Below, one piece after another: positions 50,270 through 57,609 of a DNA stretch of 64,000 nucleotides (position 1 is its first letter; each line of letters opens with the position of its first letter). The stretch is from CBDCGS01 sp965216915. GTDB taxonomy: Bacteria; Pseudomonadota; Alphaproteobacteria; UBA828. The notes under the pieces were generated by a model. That model was not told the DNA's origin and did not search any database. It saw only the letters and a list, made by a program, of their open reading frames with translations. Position numbers and translations under genes: made by a program. Location: NCBI GenBank assembly GCA_965216915.1, contig CBDCGS010000011.1, positions 1,550,001-1,614,000 of the forward strand, in the 5' to 3' direction.

Positions 50270-51336
50270 GAGATCTTCGCCAGCTCCGCCGCGAACCGGG
50301 CGACCGCGTCCGCCCAAGAGGGAAGCGTTTGCCGCGCGCGTGCGGCGCCCGCCGTAAGGCGGGCACGCGCGGCGCGATCCTCGATGACCGTCGCGAGGGC
50401 CTGCCTCAGCGCAGGCACATCGCCCGGCGCGACGAGAATGCCGGCCTCTCGCGGCACCGTGTCCGCAATGGCGCCGCCCGTGGTGCTGATCACCGGAAGC
50501 CCGCAGGCCAACGCTTCCGCGAGCGCCATGCCGTAGCCCTCATAGTGGGAGGCGAGCACGAAAACGTCCGCTCGGTCGTAATAGGAGGCGAGCGCATCGG
50601 GCCGGACCTCGCCCACGAAATTCACGCGTTCCGTCAAATTCGATGACGCGGTCACCGCGCGCAGGCGGGCTGCGTGATCCGGGTCATGCTGGGCGCCGCC
50701 GACGCAGGTGAGGGACCAGTTGAGCGGCGCGAGCGGTGTGAGGGCGTCGAGCAGCACCAAGTGGCCTTTGCGCGGCACGAGAGTCGCGACGCAGAGGAGC
50801 GCCGTCGCGTCGTCGGGCGAGCCCGCGTGGAGCGGCGCCGGATCGGTGCCGGGCGGCACGATCCCGATGCCCTCCGCCGGCACACCATAGGTGTCGAGCG
50901 CGCGCGCCGTCGTGGGGCTGGTGACGATGACCCGACGCACGAGAGCGAGGGCGGCTCTTTCCGTCTGCTGCAACCGCGTTGCCTCGTTCGGGGGCAGTCC
51001 GGTCTCGAGGGAGAGCGGATGGTGCACGAGCGCGACAAGCCTGAGGCGCGCGTCATGCGCCCGTGCGATGTCGGGAAGCGCGCCAAGCGCGAGACCGTCG
51101 ACCACCACCAGCGCGTCGTCGGGAACCGACGCAAACGTGGCGGCTGCATGTGCGCGTGCCGCGTCATCAGGCCTCGGGAAATCGCCGACAAGCGCGTGCA
51201 CCACCACGGCGGTCCCGTGCGTCGGGAGTTCCTCCGCGATCCGTCGGTCGTAGAGATAGCCGCCCGTGAGGGTCTCAGGATCACCGGGGACGATGAGGTG
51301 GACGGTTTGCACCGTCTCAGCGCACAGGCCCCTCAT
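50266..51336 (-). CDS. GT4-family (GT-B) glycosyltransferase
   Basis: A 356-residue retaining glycosyltransferase of the GT4 type. A sugar-nucleotide-binding pattern is visible in LLCVATLVPRKGHLVLLDAL near 180-199 and in VFVLASHYEGYGMALAEALACGLPVI near 252-277, where the E-x7-E motif lies. It starts at ATG 51336, overlapping the PTPS-like gene by 20 bp; a GTG at 51312 is an alternative. The partner genes suggest glycosylation of a small molecule rather than of lipopolysaccharide, by inference. Confidence 0.9.
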   Translation of the reverse strand: MRGLCAETVQTVHLIVPGDPETLTGGYLYDRRIAEELPTHGTAVVVHALVGDFPRPDDAARAHAAATFASVPDDALVVVDGLALGALPDIARAHDARLRLVALVHHPLSLETGLPPNEATRLQQTERAALALVRRVIVTSPTTARALDTYGVPAEGIGIVPPGTDPAPLHAGSPDDATALLCVATLVPRKGHLVLLDALTPLAPLNWSLTCVGGAQHDPDHAARLRAVTASSNLTERVNFVGEVRPDALASYYDRADVFVLASHYEGYGMALAEALACGLPVISTTGGAIADTVPREAGILVAPGDVPALRQALATVIEDRAARARLTAGAARARQTLPSWADAVARFAAELAKIS

Positions 51337-51718
51337 AGGCCGCCCAGGCCGCGTGCGACTCGTGCAGCGTGACTTTCATCGAGACGAGCCCCTCGGAGCC
51401 CGGGCCAAGCGCGCCCGTCTCGATGCGGGCGCAGAGGCGCGCGTGCACCGCGCCCGCGAGGAACTCGGTCGTCGTGTTCTGGCCGGCGAACGCCGCCTCG
51501 TCATCCAGGTTGCGGAAGTTGAGCTCCGAGAGCACCTGCTTGAGCGCGTCGGCTGCGCGTCCGATATCGACAACAATCCCGTTCGGATCGAGCGTCTCGC
51601 GGCGGAATTCGGCATCGACCACGTAGGTCGCGCCGTGGAGCGCCTGGGCGGGCCCGAACACCGCGCCGGCGAAGCTGTGCGCGATCATGAAGTGGTCTCT
51701 CACGCTGACGCTGAACAT
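51317..51718 (-). CDS. 6-pyruvoyltetrahydropterin-synthase/QueD-like protein lacking catalytic residues
   Basis: A 133-residue tunnel-fold protein. The overall pattern of the PTPS/QueD family is present: DHFMIAHSF near residues 8-16, LHGATY near 27-32, NFRNLDDE near 66-73, NTTTEFLAG near 80-88 and a final LHESHAAWAAY with the pterin-anchoring Glu. Several key residues are changed: the third zinc ligand (HGH gives HGA), the catalytic Cys before LHG (Ala), and the Asp-His pair of LDH (Asn-Phe). I verified the HGA codons. It may bind a pterin-like ligand with altered chemistry. The gene lies between the dehydrogenase and glycosyltransferase genes. Confidence 0.85.
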   Translation of the reverse strand: MFSVSVRDHFMIAHSFAGAVFGPAQALHGATYVVDAEFRRETLDPNGIVVDIGRAADALKQVLSELNFRNLDDEAAFAGQNTTTEFLAGAVHARLCARIETGALGPGSEGLVSMKVTLHESHAAWAAYEGPVR

Positions 51719-51733
51719 GCTGCTCCTTTCGTG

Positions 51734-52762
51734 CTATGGCGCGGCGCCGCCGTCGTAGCGGATGCGGTGGCAGAGCGCGTCGCCCGGCTGGTCTGCGAGG
51801 CGCGCCATGGTGGTGGGCAGATCGGCGAATTCGCTTTCGCCGCTGATCAAATGATCGAACACGGGGTCGGCGAGCAGGTCGAGCGCCAGCGCGAGCCGCT
51901 GCCGGCGGCTCCAGCGTGGCCGTGCCGTGGGCGCAACGGCGCCGACCTGGGACGAGCGAAGGGTCAGACGCTTGCTGTGAAAGGCCTCGCCGAGCGGCGC
52001 GGGCACGCGCGTCGCGCCATACCAGCTCATCTCGAGCACGGTCGCCTCGAAGCCCGCGAGCCGAAGGGCGGTGTTCAAGCCCTCGGGCGAGCCGCTCGCA
52101 TGCACGACGAGGTCGGCGTCCGATGCCAACTCGGCGGATGGGAGCGAGAACCCAAGTCCGAGCGCGTCGGCCAAGGCGGCGCGCGCGGGGTTGATGTCAA
52201 CCAATGTGACGCGCGCGCCCGGAATGTGCGCCGCGAGCGTCGCGATCATGCACCCGACCACGCCGCCACCGACCACGGCGAGCCGGGCGCCGACCTGCGG
52301 CGCGCCGTCCCAAAGTCCGTTGATCGCGGTTTCCATGTTGGCGGCCAGAACGGCGCGGCCGGCGGGCACCGCCTCGGGGAGCGGCAGGACGGCATCCGCG
52401 GGCACGACATACCGATTCTGGTGGGGGAACAGGCAAAAAACGGTTCGTCCCACCAACGACGCGGGCCCAACCTCGACAAGACCGACGTTGGCATAGCCAT
52501 ATTTGACCGGCGCGGGAAACGCACCGTCCTGAAACGGCGCGCGCATGCGCTGATATTCCGATGGCGGCACGGCCTGACGAAACACGAGCGACTCGGTGCC
52601 CCGGCTGATGCCGCTGAAGAGGGTGCGGACGCCCACGTCGTCCGCGGTGGGCGCGTCGAGCCGCACCGACCGAATGGCGCCCGAACCGGCGCCGGTCACC
52701 CAAAAAGCGTGGGCCTCCGACGATCCGGCGGATGGCTGCCAATGAGGTTCGGCGCTCGTCAT
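51734..52762 (-). CDS. MDR-family dehydrogenase (BchC-like group, zinc ligands not apparent)
   Basis: A 342-residue medium-chain dehydrogenase. The N-terminal domain has FSGISRGTESLVF near 49-61, where zinc enzymes have a Cys, and KYGYANVG near 88-95, where they have GHE; no structural-zinc Cys cluster is visible. The Rossmann motif is AVVGGGVVGCMIATLAA near 164-180, and LAANMETAINGLWDGAP near 139-155 is characteristic of the bacteriochlorophyllide dehydrogenase-like branch. It is the first gene of the minus-strand operon, divergent from the CDP-alcohol transferase. It likely oxidises or reduces the same small molecule as its neighbours. Confidence 0.88.
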   Translation of the reverse strand: MTSAEPHWQPSAGSSEAHAFWVTGAGSGAIRSVRLDAPTADDVGVRTLFSGISRGTESLVFRQAVPPSEYQRMRAPFQDGAFPAPVKYGYANVGLVEVGPASLVGRTVFCLFPHQNRYVVPADAVLPLPEAVPAGRAVLAANMETAINGLWDGAPQVGARLAVVGGGVVGCMIATLAAHIPGARVTLVDINPARAALADALGLGFSLPSAELASDADLVVHASGSPEGLNTALRLAGFEATVLEMSWYGATRVPAPLGEAFHSKRLTLRSSQVGAVAPTARPRWSRRQRLALALDLLADPVFDHLISGESEFADLPTTMARLADQPGDALCHRIRYDGGAAP

Positions 52763-52859
52763 GTGAGCAGAAGTAACACGTTGTTAGAATTAGCTAAATT
52801 CAGATGTTCCCCGCGCAGGCCACTTGCCCTCGCGGCCACTGCGCGACCATTATAAGGAT

Positions 52860-53633
52860 ATGCCGTCGCGTGGAAGGGACGACCAGACCGTCGTGCGGCT
52901 GCGTCGCAGCGGCTTGGGCTCCATGGTGGTGGGCGCCGCCGCGCTCGCGGGCCTGTGCGCGCTGATTGCGCCGCGGCTCGACGACGGGACGGCGTTCGTG
53001 CTGCAGGCCTTCGGCCTGTTTGCACTGGCGGCGCTTGCGATCGACGCCGCGCTGCCACGCCTGCACCCACATGCTCGGTTCGGCGCGGCCAATGGGGCGA
53101 CCCTCGGGCGCGTCGTGATCGCGTGCGTGCTCGCGGGACTGATCGGCGGGGCGGACCTGCCGAGCGGCCTCGCATGGCTGCCCGCTATTGCCGTTCTCCT
53201 GGCGCTCCTCGGCGATGGTCTCGACGGCTGGCTGGCCCGCCGTCAGGGCACGAGCAGCGCCTTCGGCGCCCGTTTCGATCTCGAGACCGATGCCCTGACC
53301 GTGCTCATCCTTGCCGTCTTGGTGTTCCAGCAGGGCGGTGCCGGCCCTTGGGTGCTCGCGATCGGCGGGCTCCGCTATGGGTTCGTGGTTGCCGGCCTGT
53401 TCTGGCCCCTGCTAGCGAAACCGCTGCCGCCCAGCAAACGACGGCAGGGGATCTGCGTCGTTCAATATCTCGTTCTTGGCGTGGCGCTCGTCCCGGGCGT
53501 CAGTCCAGCCGCGGCAACCGCTCTTGCCGCAGGTGGTCTGTTCCTGCTCCTCGTCTCGTTCCTTACCGACATCGGCTGGCTGGTGTGCCACGCCAAGCCG
53601 CCGCACCTTCAGCAAAGGGAATCTCCGTCATGA
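52860..53633 (+). CDS. CDP-alcohol phosphatidyltransferase-family membrane protein
   Basis: A 257-residue integral membrane enzyme with about six hydrophobic segments. The full family motif D-G-x2-A-R-x8-G-x3-D-x3-D is present from the DGWLAR near residue 121 to the FDLETD near 143. Such enzymes transfer a phospho-alcohol from a CDP-linked donor to an acceptor alcohol. The ATG at 52860 follows AAGGAT. It is divergent from the dehydrogenase gene by 97 bp and overlaps the YceI gene. Coupling with the pterin-like cluster suggests an unusual phospholipid or lipid-linked product, by inference. Confidence 0.92.
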   Translation: MPSRGRDDQTVVRLRRSGLGSMVVGAAALAGLCALIAPRLDDGTAFVLQAFGLFALAALAIDAALPRLHPHARFGAANGATLGRVVIACVLAGLIGGADLPSGLAWLPAIAVLLALLGDGLDGWLARRQGTSSAFGARFDLETDALTVLILAVLVFQQGGAGPWVLAIGGLRYGFVVAGLFWPLLAKPLPPSKRRQGICVVQYLVLGVALVPGVSPAAATALAAGGLFLLLVSFLTDIGWLVCHAKPPHLQQRESPS

Positions 53634-54247
53634 TCATGCTCCGCCCGCGATGGACCGCCCGCTTCGCGCTGACCGCGATCACGCTTGCCGCTCTCGCCTT
53701 TGGTCCCGTCGGGACAGCGAGCGCAGCGCCCGAGCAATACAAGGTCGACCCCGAGCATCTCAGCATCGGTTTTCTCGTCGACCACATCGGCTACGAAAAG
53801 GTGCTCGGCATGTTTCGCAAGGCGTCGGGCTCGTTCACCTACGACCGCGAGACCCAGGCGCTGTCCAGCGTGCGCATCGTGATCGAGACCGAGAGCGTCT
53901 ACACCAACCACAAGCGCCGCGACGATCATCTGCGGAGCCCGGATTTTCTCAATAGCGATGAGTTCCCCGAAATGGTGTTCACCGCGGGCGGGCTCGAGCT
54001 GATCGAGGGCAACAGCGCCACGCTCAACGGCACGCTAGAGCTCCTCGGCCGGATGAATCCGGTGTCGCTCGATGTCACGCTCAACAAGGTCGGCAAATAT
54101 CCATTCGGCCACGAGAAGCTCACGCTGGGCATTTCCGCCCGTGGCAGCTTCAAACGCAGCGCCTATGGCATGACCTACGCGGTGGAGAATGGGCTGGTGG
54201 GTGATGACGTGGCGCTCATCATCGAACTCGAGGCGATCAAGCAATAG
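53630..54247 (+). CDS. YceI-family periplasmic protein
   Basis: A 205-residue lipocalin-like protein that in the family binds polyisoprenoid or similar lipids. A Sec signal peptide spans residues 1-33 (hydrophobic core LTAITLAALAFG, cleavage after ASA). The mature part shows the family's YKVDPEHLSIGFLVDHIGYEKVLGMF near 37-62 and LRSPDFLNSDEFPEMVF near 98-114, and ends in ALIIELEA. It overlaps the CDP-alcohol transferase (ATGA). The convergent glycosyltransferase overlaps its 3' end by 11 bp. A lipid-binding periplasmic partner for the transferase is plausible. Confidence 0.93.
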   Translation: MIMLRPRWTARFALTAITLAALAFGPVGTASAAPEQYKVDPEHLSIGFLVDHIGYEKVLGMFRKASGSFTYDRETQALSSVRIVIETESVYTNHKRRDDHLRSPDFLNSDEFPEMVFTAGGLELIEGNSATLNGTLELLGRMNPVSLDVTLNKVGKYPFGHEKLTLGISARGSFKRSAYGMTYAVENGLVGDDVALIIELEAIKQ

Positions 54248-55916
54248 GCCCCGGTGGCTCGTCGCTGAGCACGTCGATGTAGCCGTGCTTGATGAGAAAA
54301 TCGAGGTTGAGCATCACGCGATGCGCGGAGACGGCGCCGCCGCGCTGAACCCGGTCGACGACCTCGCCGAGGCTCGGCGCCATCTCAAGCGCGCCCATGA
54401 TCGCTTGCATGACCGGGAAGCTTAGCTGCGGTTTCAGGCCTTCGTAGATGGTCGGCGTGAACCCTTCTGCGACGCGCGCTCGGGCGTAGTCGCTGACCGC
54501 GAGGCGGGTGGAGCGCGACATGGTCCGGCTCGCGTAGTGACCAAACATCGATCGAAGCGCCGGGGTCAGCAGCGGCGCGGGCGCATGGTTGGGATGCGGA
54601 TCGTCTTGGGCGCGCGCGTGCCGCACCGCATCATTTTGCTCGCGCCAGAGCGCCTCGTAGCGCGGGATGATCTTGTCCCACCGGTAGGCCTGGCTCTGCA
54701 CACGTCCGGCTTCGCCGAGCCGTCGCCGGAGTGATGCGTCGCGCGCGAGGCTAAGCAATGCCCCGCGCAATGCGCGGAAGTCGAAAGCCACCTTCTGGCT
54801 CCGCTGGAACGCGAGAATGGACGGGTCGAGCAAGCCGGCCAGCGACTCCCACGGTTCCGCCTCGGCGCTCGCGAAGGTGGGGATGCGAAAGCCGGTCTCG
54901 CCCTCGCGCACGAGCTCCCGGTAGCCGTTGAATTCGCTCACGACCGTCGGAAGGCCGTGCGCCATGGCCTCGATGACCGTGAGGCCGAAGGTCTCCTGGT
55001 GGTTGTCCACCAGGGAGACGAAGATGTCCGCCGCGCCATAGAGCGCATGCTTGCGGTCGACCGGGAGGTTCGGCTCGATCCGCACCATGTCGGCGAGCCC
55101 GAGCGCATAGACCATGTCCTGGACGAGCGCGATGTCGGCCTCGCCTCCTCCGCCTGCAAGCACGAGCACGGTGGGCGGGAGCTCGTCCCTCATGGCGCGC
55201 AGGCACTCGAGAAACGGCGAGAGGTCCATCTTGCGTCGCACCGAAAAGCGTCCGAGGCCGAGGAGGACGAGCGCGTCCGCCGGTAGCCCGAGGGCGCGGC
55301 GGTCGTCGGCCGCCACACGCGGCCTCTCGAAGCCTTCCGAGAGACCCAGCGGGATTTGCACGAGCGGGGGCGGCTCGGGCAGGGCGGCGCCAAGACGGTC
55401 GGTGAACGCCGCCCGAATCGCCGCGAACGCCTGCGTCAGCGCGGTCACCGCACAGGCGCTGGTGCAGATGATCGCATCGTAGGGCCGAGGACCGGCCAGC
55501 AGTATTTGCACGAGCTTGCCGTAGAGCGCGGCGCCATCGAGCGAGTGCGTGACACCCGAGATCGCGAAGATCTGCGATGGCGGGCGCCGGCTCCTCAGGT
55601 CCGCGAGATAGGGCGCGTGAAACGTGAAATCGCCCTGGTGGAAAATGTCGGCGGGTGCGCCCCGTTCGAGCTGCGCGGCGAGCGCCGCATGGGTCGAGAG
55701 CTCGGCACGGGCAAGGGCCGCCGTCGGCAACGCGGCGGCGAGCTGGGCGCGGTGTCGGTCGCGCTCGGCCTCGTCGAGATAGTGGAAGCGGTAGCGGGGA
55801 AGCGCGCCATGTGTCAGCAAGGCGCCCATGAAGTCGCGGTTGGCGACGGGCTTTCCCATCTTGTCCTGCCAGAACGGGTCCGGCACGGCGAAGCTATCGA
55901 GGCTTGCCCATTCCAT
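54237..55916 (-). CDS. GT4-family glycosyltransferase with long C-terminal extension
   Basis: A 559-residue glycosyltransferase, longer than a standard GT4 enzyme. The C-terminal Rossmann part of the catalytic domain is visible: LLGLGRFSVRRKMDLSPFLE near 217-236, DIFVSLVDNHQETFGLTVIEAMAHGLPTVVSEFNGYRE near 298-335. About 100 residues after the catalytic core (roughly 450-559) are not part of the usual fold. It starts at ATG 55916 and overlaps YceI by 11 bp at its end. The sugar and acceptor are unknown. Confidence 0.88.
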   Translation of the reverse strand: MEWASLDSFAVPDPFWQDKMGKPVANRDFMGALLTHGALPRYRFHYLDEAERDRHRAQLAAALPTAALARAELSTHAALAAQLERGAPADIFHQGDFTFHAPYLADLRSRRPPSQIFAISGVTHSLDGAALYGKLVQILLAGPRPYDAIICTSACAVTALTQAFAAIRAAFTDRLGAALPEPPPLVQIPLGLSEGFERPRVAADDRRALGLPADALVLLGLGRFSVRRKMDLSPFLECLRAMRDELPPTVLVLAGGGGEADIALVQDMVYALGLADMVRIEPNLPVDRKHALYGAADIFVSLVDNHQETFGLTVIEAMAHGLPTVVSEFNGYRELVREGETGFRIPTFASAEAEPWESLAGLLDPSILAFQRSQKVAFDFRALRGALLSLARDASLRRRLGEAGRVQSQAYRWDKIIPRYEALWREQNDAVRHARAQDDPHPNHAPAPLLTPALRSMFGHYASRTMSRSTRLAVSDYARARVAEGFTPTIYEGLKPQLSFPVMQAIMGALEMAPSLGEVVDRVQRGGAVSAHRVMLNLDFLIKHGYIDVLSDEPPGPIA

Positions 55917-56051
55917 CTGCGGCGACCGTGGTTGCGATCACGAAAGGGTCCGCCGTCGTGATTAACGAACCGTTGAGCGCCGCCGCGGCGCCCGGACATG
56001 CGACTTGCGTCGCGAGCCCGATCGGGGCACCAATGGACCGACGGGGAGGCC

Positions 56052-57302
56052 ATGAAGAAATTCTCGATCTTCAGTCTGGCGCGCAACGCGCTCAGCCATC
56101 ACGAGCGGTGGGCCGAGCATTGGCGAAGCCCGGATCCGAAGCCCGCCTATGACGTGATCATCATCGGCGCCGGCGGGCATGGGCTCGCGACCGCCTACTA
56201 TCTTGCCAAGGAGCACGGCATCACCAACGTCGCCGTGCTCGAGAAGGGCTGGCTCGGCGGCGGCAACACCGGCCGCAACACCACCGTGATCCGCTCCAAT
56301 TACCTGTGGGACGAGAGCGCCGCCCTCTACGAGCACGCCCTCAAGCTGTGGGAGGGGCTCTCGCAGGAGCTGAACTTCAACCTCATGTTCAGCCAACGCG
56401 GTGTCCTGAACGTCATCCACAACGTGCATGACCTGCAGGAGGCGACGCGGCGCGCCAATGCGAACCGCCTGAACGGGATCGACGCCGAGCTGCTCTCGAC
56501 CGAGGAGGTGAAGGCCTTCTGTCCGATCCTCAACACATCGCCGGATACGCGCTATCCGATCCTCGGCGCGACCCTGCAGCAGCGCGGCGGCACCGCGCGT
56601 CACGATGCGGTCGCTTGGGGCTATGCGCGGGCGGCCGACGCGCGCGGTGTCGATATCATTCAGAATTGCGAGGTCACCGGCATCGACACGGCAAATGGCC
56701 GTGTCACCGGGGTGCAGACCACGCGTGGCGCGATCAAGGCGCCCAAGGTCGGCATCGTCGTGGCCGGTCACAGCTCGGTGCTCGCGGCGATGGCCGGCTT
56801 TCGCCTGCCGACCGAAAGCCACCCGCTGCAGGCGCTCGTCTCCGAGCCCCTCAAGCCGGTGCTTCACTGCGTGATCATGTCGAACGCCGTCCACGTCTAT
56901 CTGAGCCAGTCGGACAAGGGCGAGCTTGTCATCGGCGCCGGCATGGACTCCTACAACTCCTACGGCCAGCGCGGCGGGCTCGACGTCATCGAGGGGCAGA
57001 TGGCGGCGCTCGTCGAGCTCATCCCGATCTTTGGCCGCGTGCGCATGATGCGCTCGTGGGGCGGCATCGTCGACGTCAACCCGGACGCCTCGCCGATCAT
57101 CGGCAAGACCCCGGTCGACGGGCTCTACATCAACTGCGGTTGGGGCACCGGCGGCTTCAAATCGACGCCGGGCTCCGGCTGGGTGCTCGCCCACACCATC
57201 GCCCGCGGCGAACCCCATCCGCTCAATGCCCCCTTCGCGCTCGACCGCTTCACCACGGGCGCGCTGATCGACGAGCACGGCGCGGCCGCCGTGGCTCATT
57301 GA
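56052..57302 (+). CDS. soxB: Sarcosine oxidase subunit beta
   Basis: A 416-residue flavoprotein subunit that oxidises sarcosine to glycine and formaldehyde (or methylene-tetrahydrofolate) in the heterotetrameric enzyme. The FAD motif is DVIIIGAGGHGLATAYYLA near residues 34-52, and TGRNTTVIRSNYLWDE near 76-91 is highly conserved. The RHDAVAWGYARAAD segment near 189-202 carries the region of covalent flavin attachment in the family. The ATG at 56052 has a GGGGAGG ribosome site. It opens the soxBDAG operon. Confidence 0.95.
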   Translation: MKKFSIFSLARNALSHHERWAEHWRSPDPKPAYDVIIIGAGGHGLATAYYLAKEHGITNVAVLEKGWLGGGNTGRNTTVIRSNYLWDESAALYEHALKLWEGLSQELNFNLMFSQRGVLNVIHNVHDLQEATRRANANRLNGIDAELLSTEEVKAFCPILNTSPDTRYPILGATLQQRGGTARHDAVAWGYARAADARGVDIIQNCEVTGIDTANGRVTGVQTTRGAIKAPKVGIVVAGHSSVLAAMAGFRLPTESHPLQALVSEPLKPVLHCVIMSNAVHVYLSQSDKGELVIGAGMDSYNSYGQRGGLDVIEGQMAALVELIPIFGRVRMMRSWGGIVDVNPDASPIIGKTPVDGLYINCGWGTGGFKSTPGSGWVLAHTIARGEPHPLNAPFALDRFTTGALIDEHGAAAVAH

Positions 57303-57318
57303 GACGGGGGAGGGCGGA

Positions 57319-57609
57319 ATGATCTGGATCAGCTGCCCCTGGTGCGGCCCCCGGCCGGAGCCGGAATATCGCTATGGCGGCGAGGCGCACATCATGCGGC
57401 CCGACCCACACACCTCCGATGATGCGGTGTGGGCGGACTATTTGTTCATGCGCACCAACCCGAAGGGCGTCCACGCGGAACGCTGGATGCATAGCGCGGG
57501 CTGTCGACGCTGGTTCAATGTGCTGCGCCACACGGTGAGTCACGAGGTGATCGCCGTCTATCCGATGGGTGCGACGCGGCCCGATGCGCCGGGTGGCGGC
57601 GATGGCTAG
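57319..57609 (+). CDS. soxD: Sarcosine oxidase subunit delta
   Basis: A 96-residue zinc-binding subunit. The metal site is seen as CPWCG (residues 6-10) plus HSAGC near 58-62, matching the family's two-Cys, His, Cys arrangement. The conserved middle EYRYGGEAHIMRPDP near 15-29 is typical. It starts 16 bp after soxB and its stop overlaps the soxA start (ATGGCTAG). Confidence 0.95.
   Translation: MIWISCPWCGPRPEPEYRYGGEAHIMRPDPHTSDDAVWADYLFMRTNPKGVHAERWMHSAGCRRWFNVLRHTVSHEVIAVYPMGATRPDAPGGGDG

Noticed and set aside
55936..55961. An inverted repeat (ATCACGA-N12-TCGTGAT) upstream of the sarcosine oxidase operon
   Set aside because: Seven-base arms with a wide spacer are expected by chance at this frequency. 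It could be an operator, but nothing else supports it.
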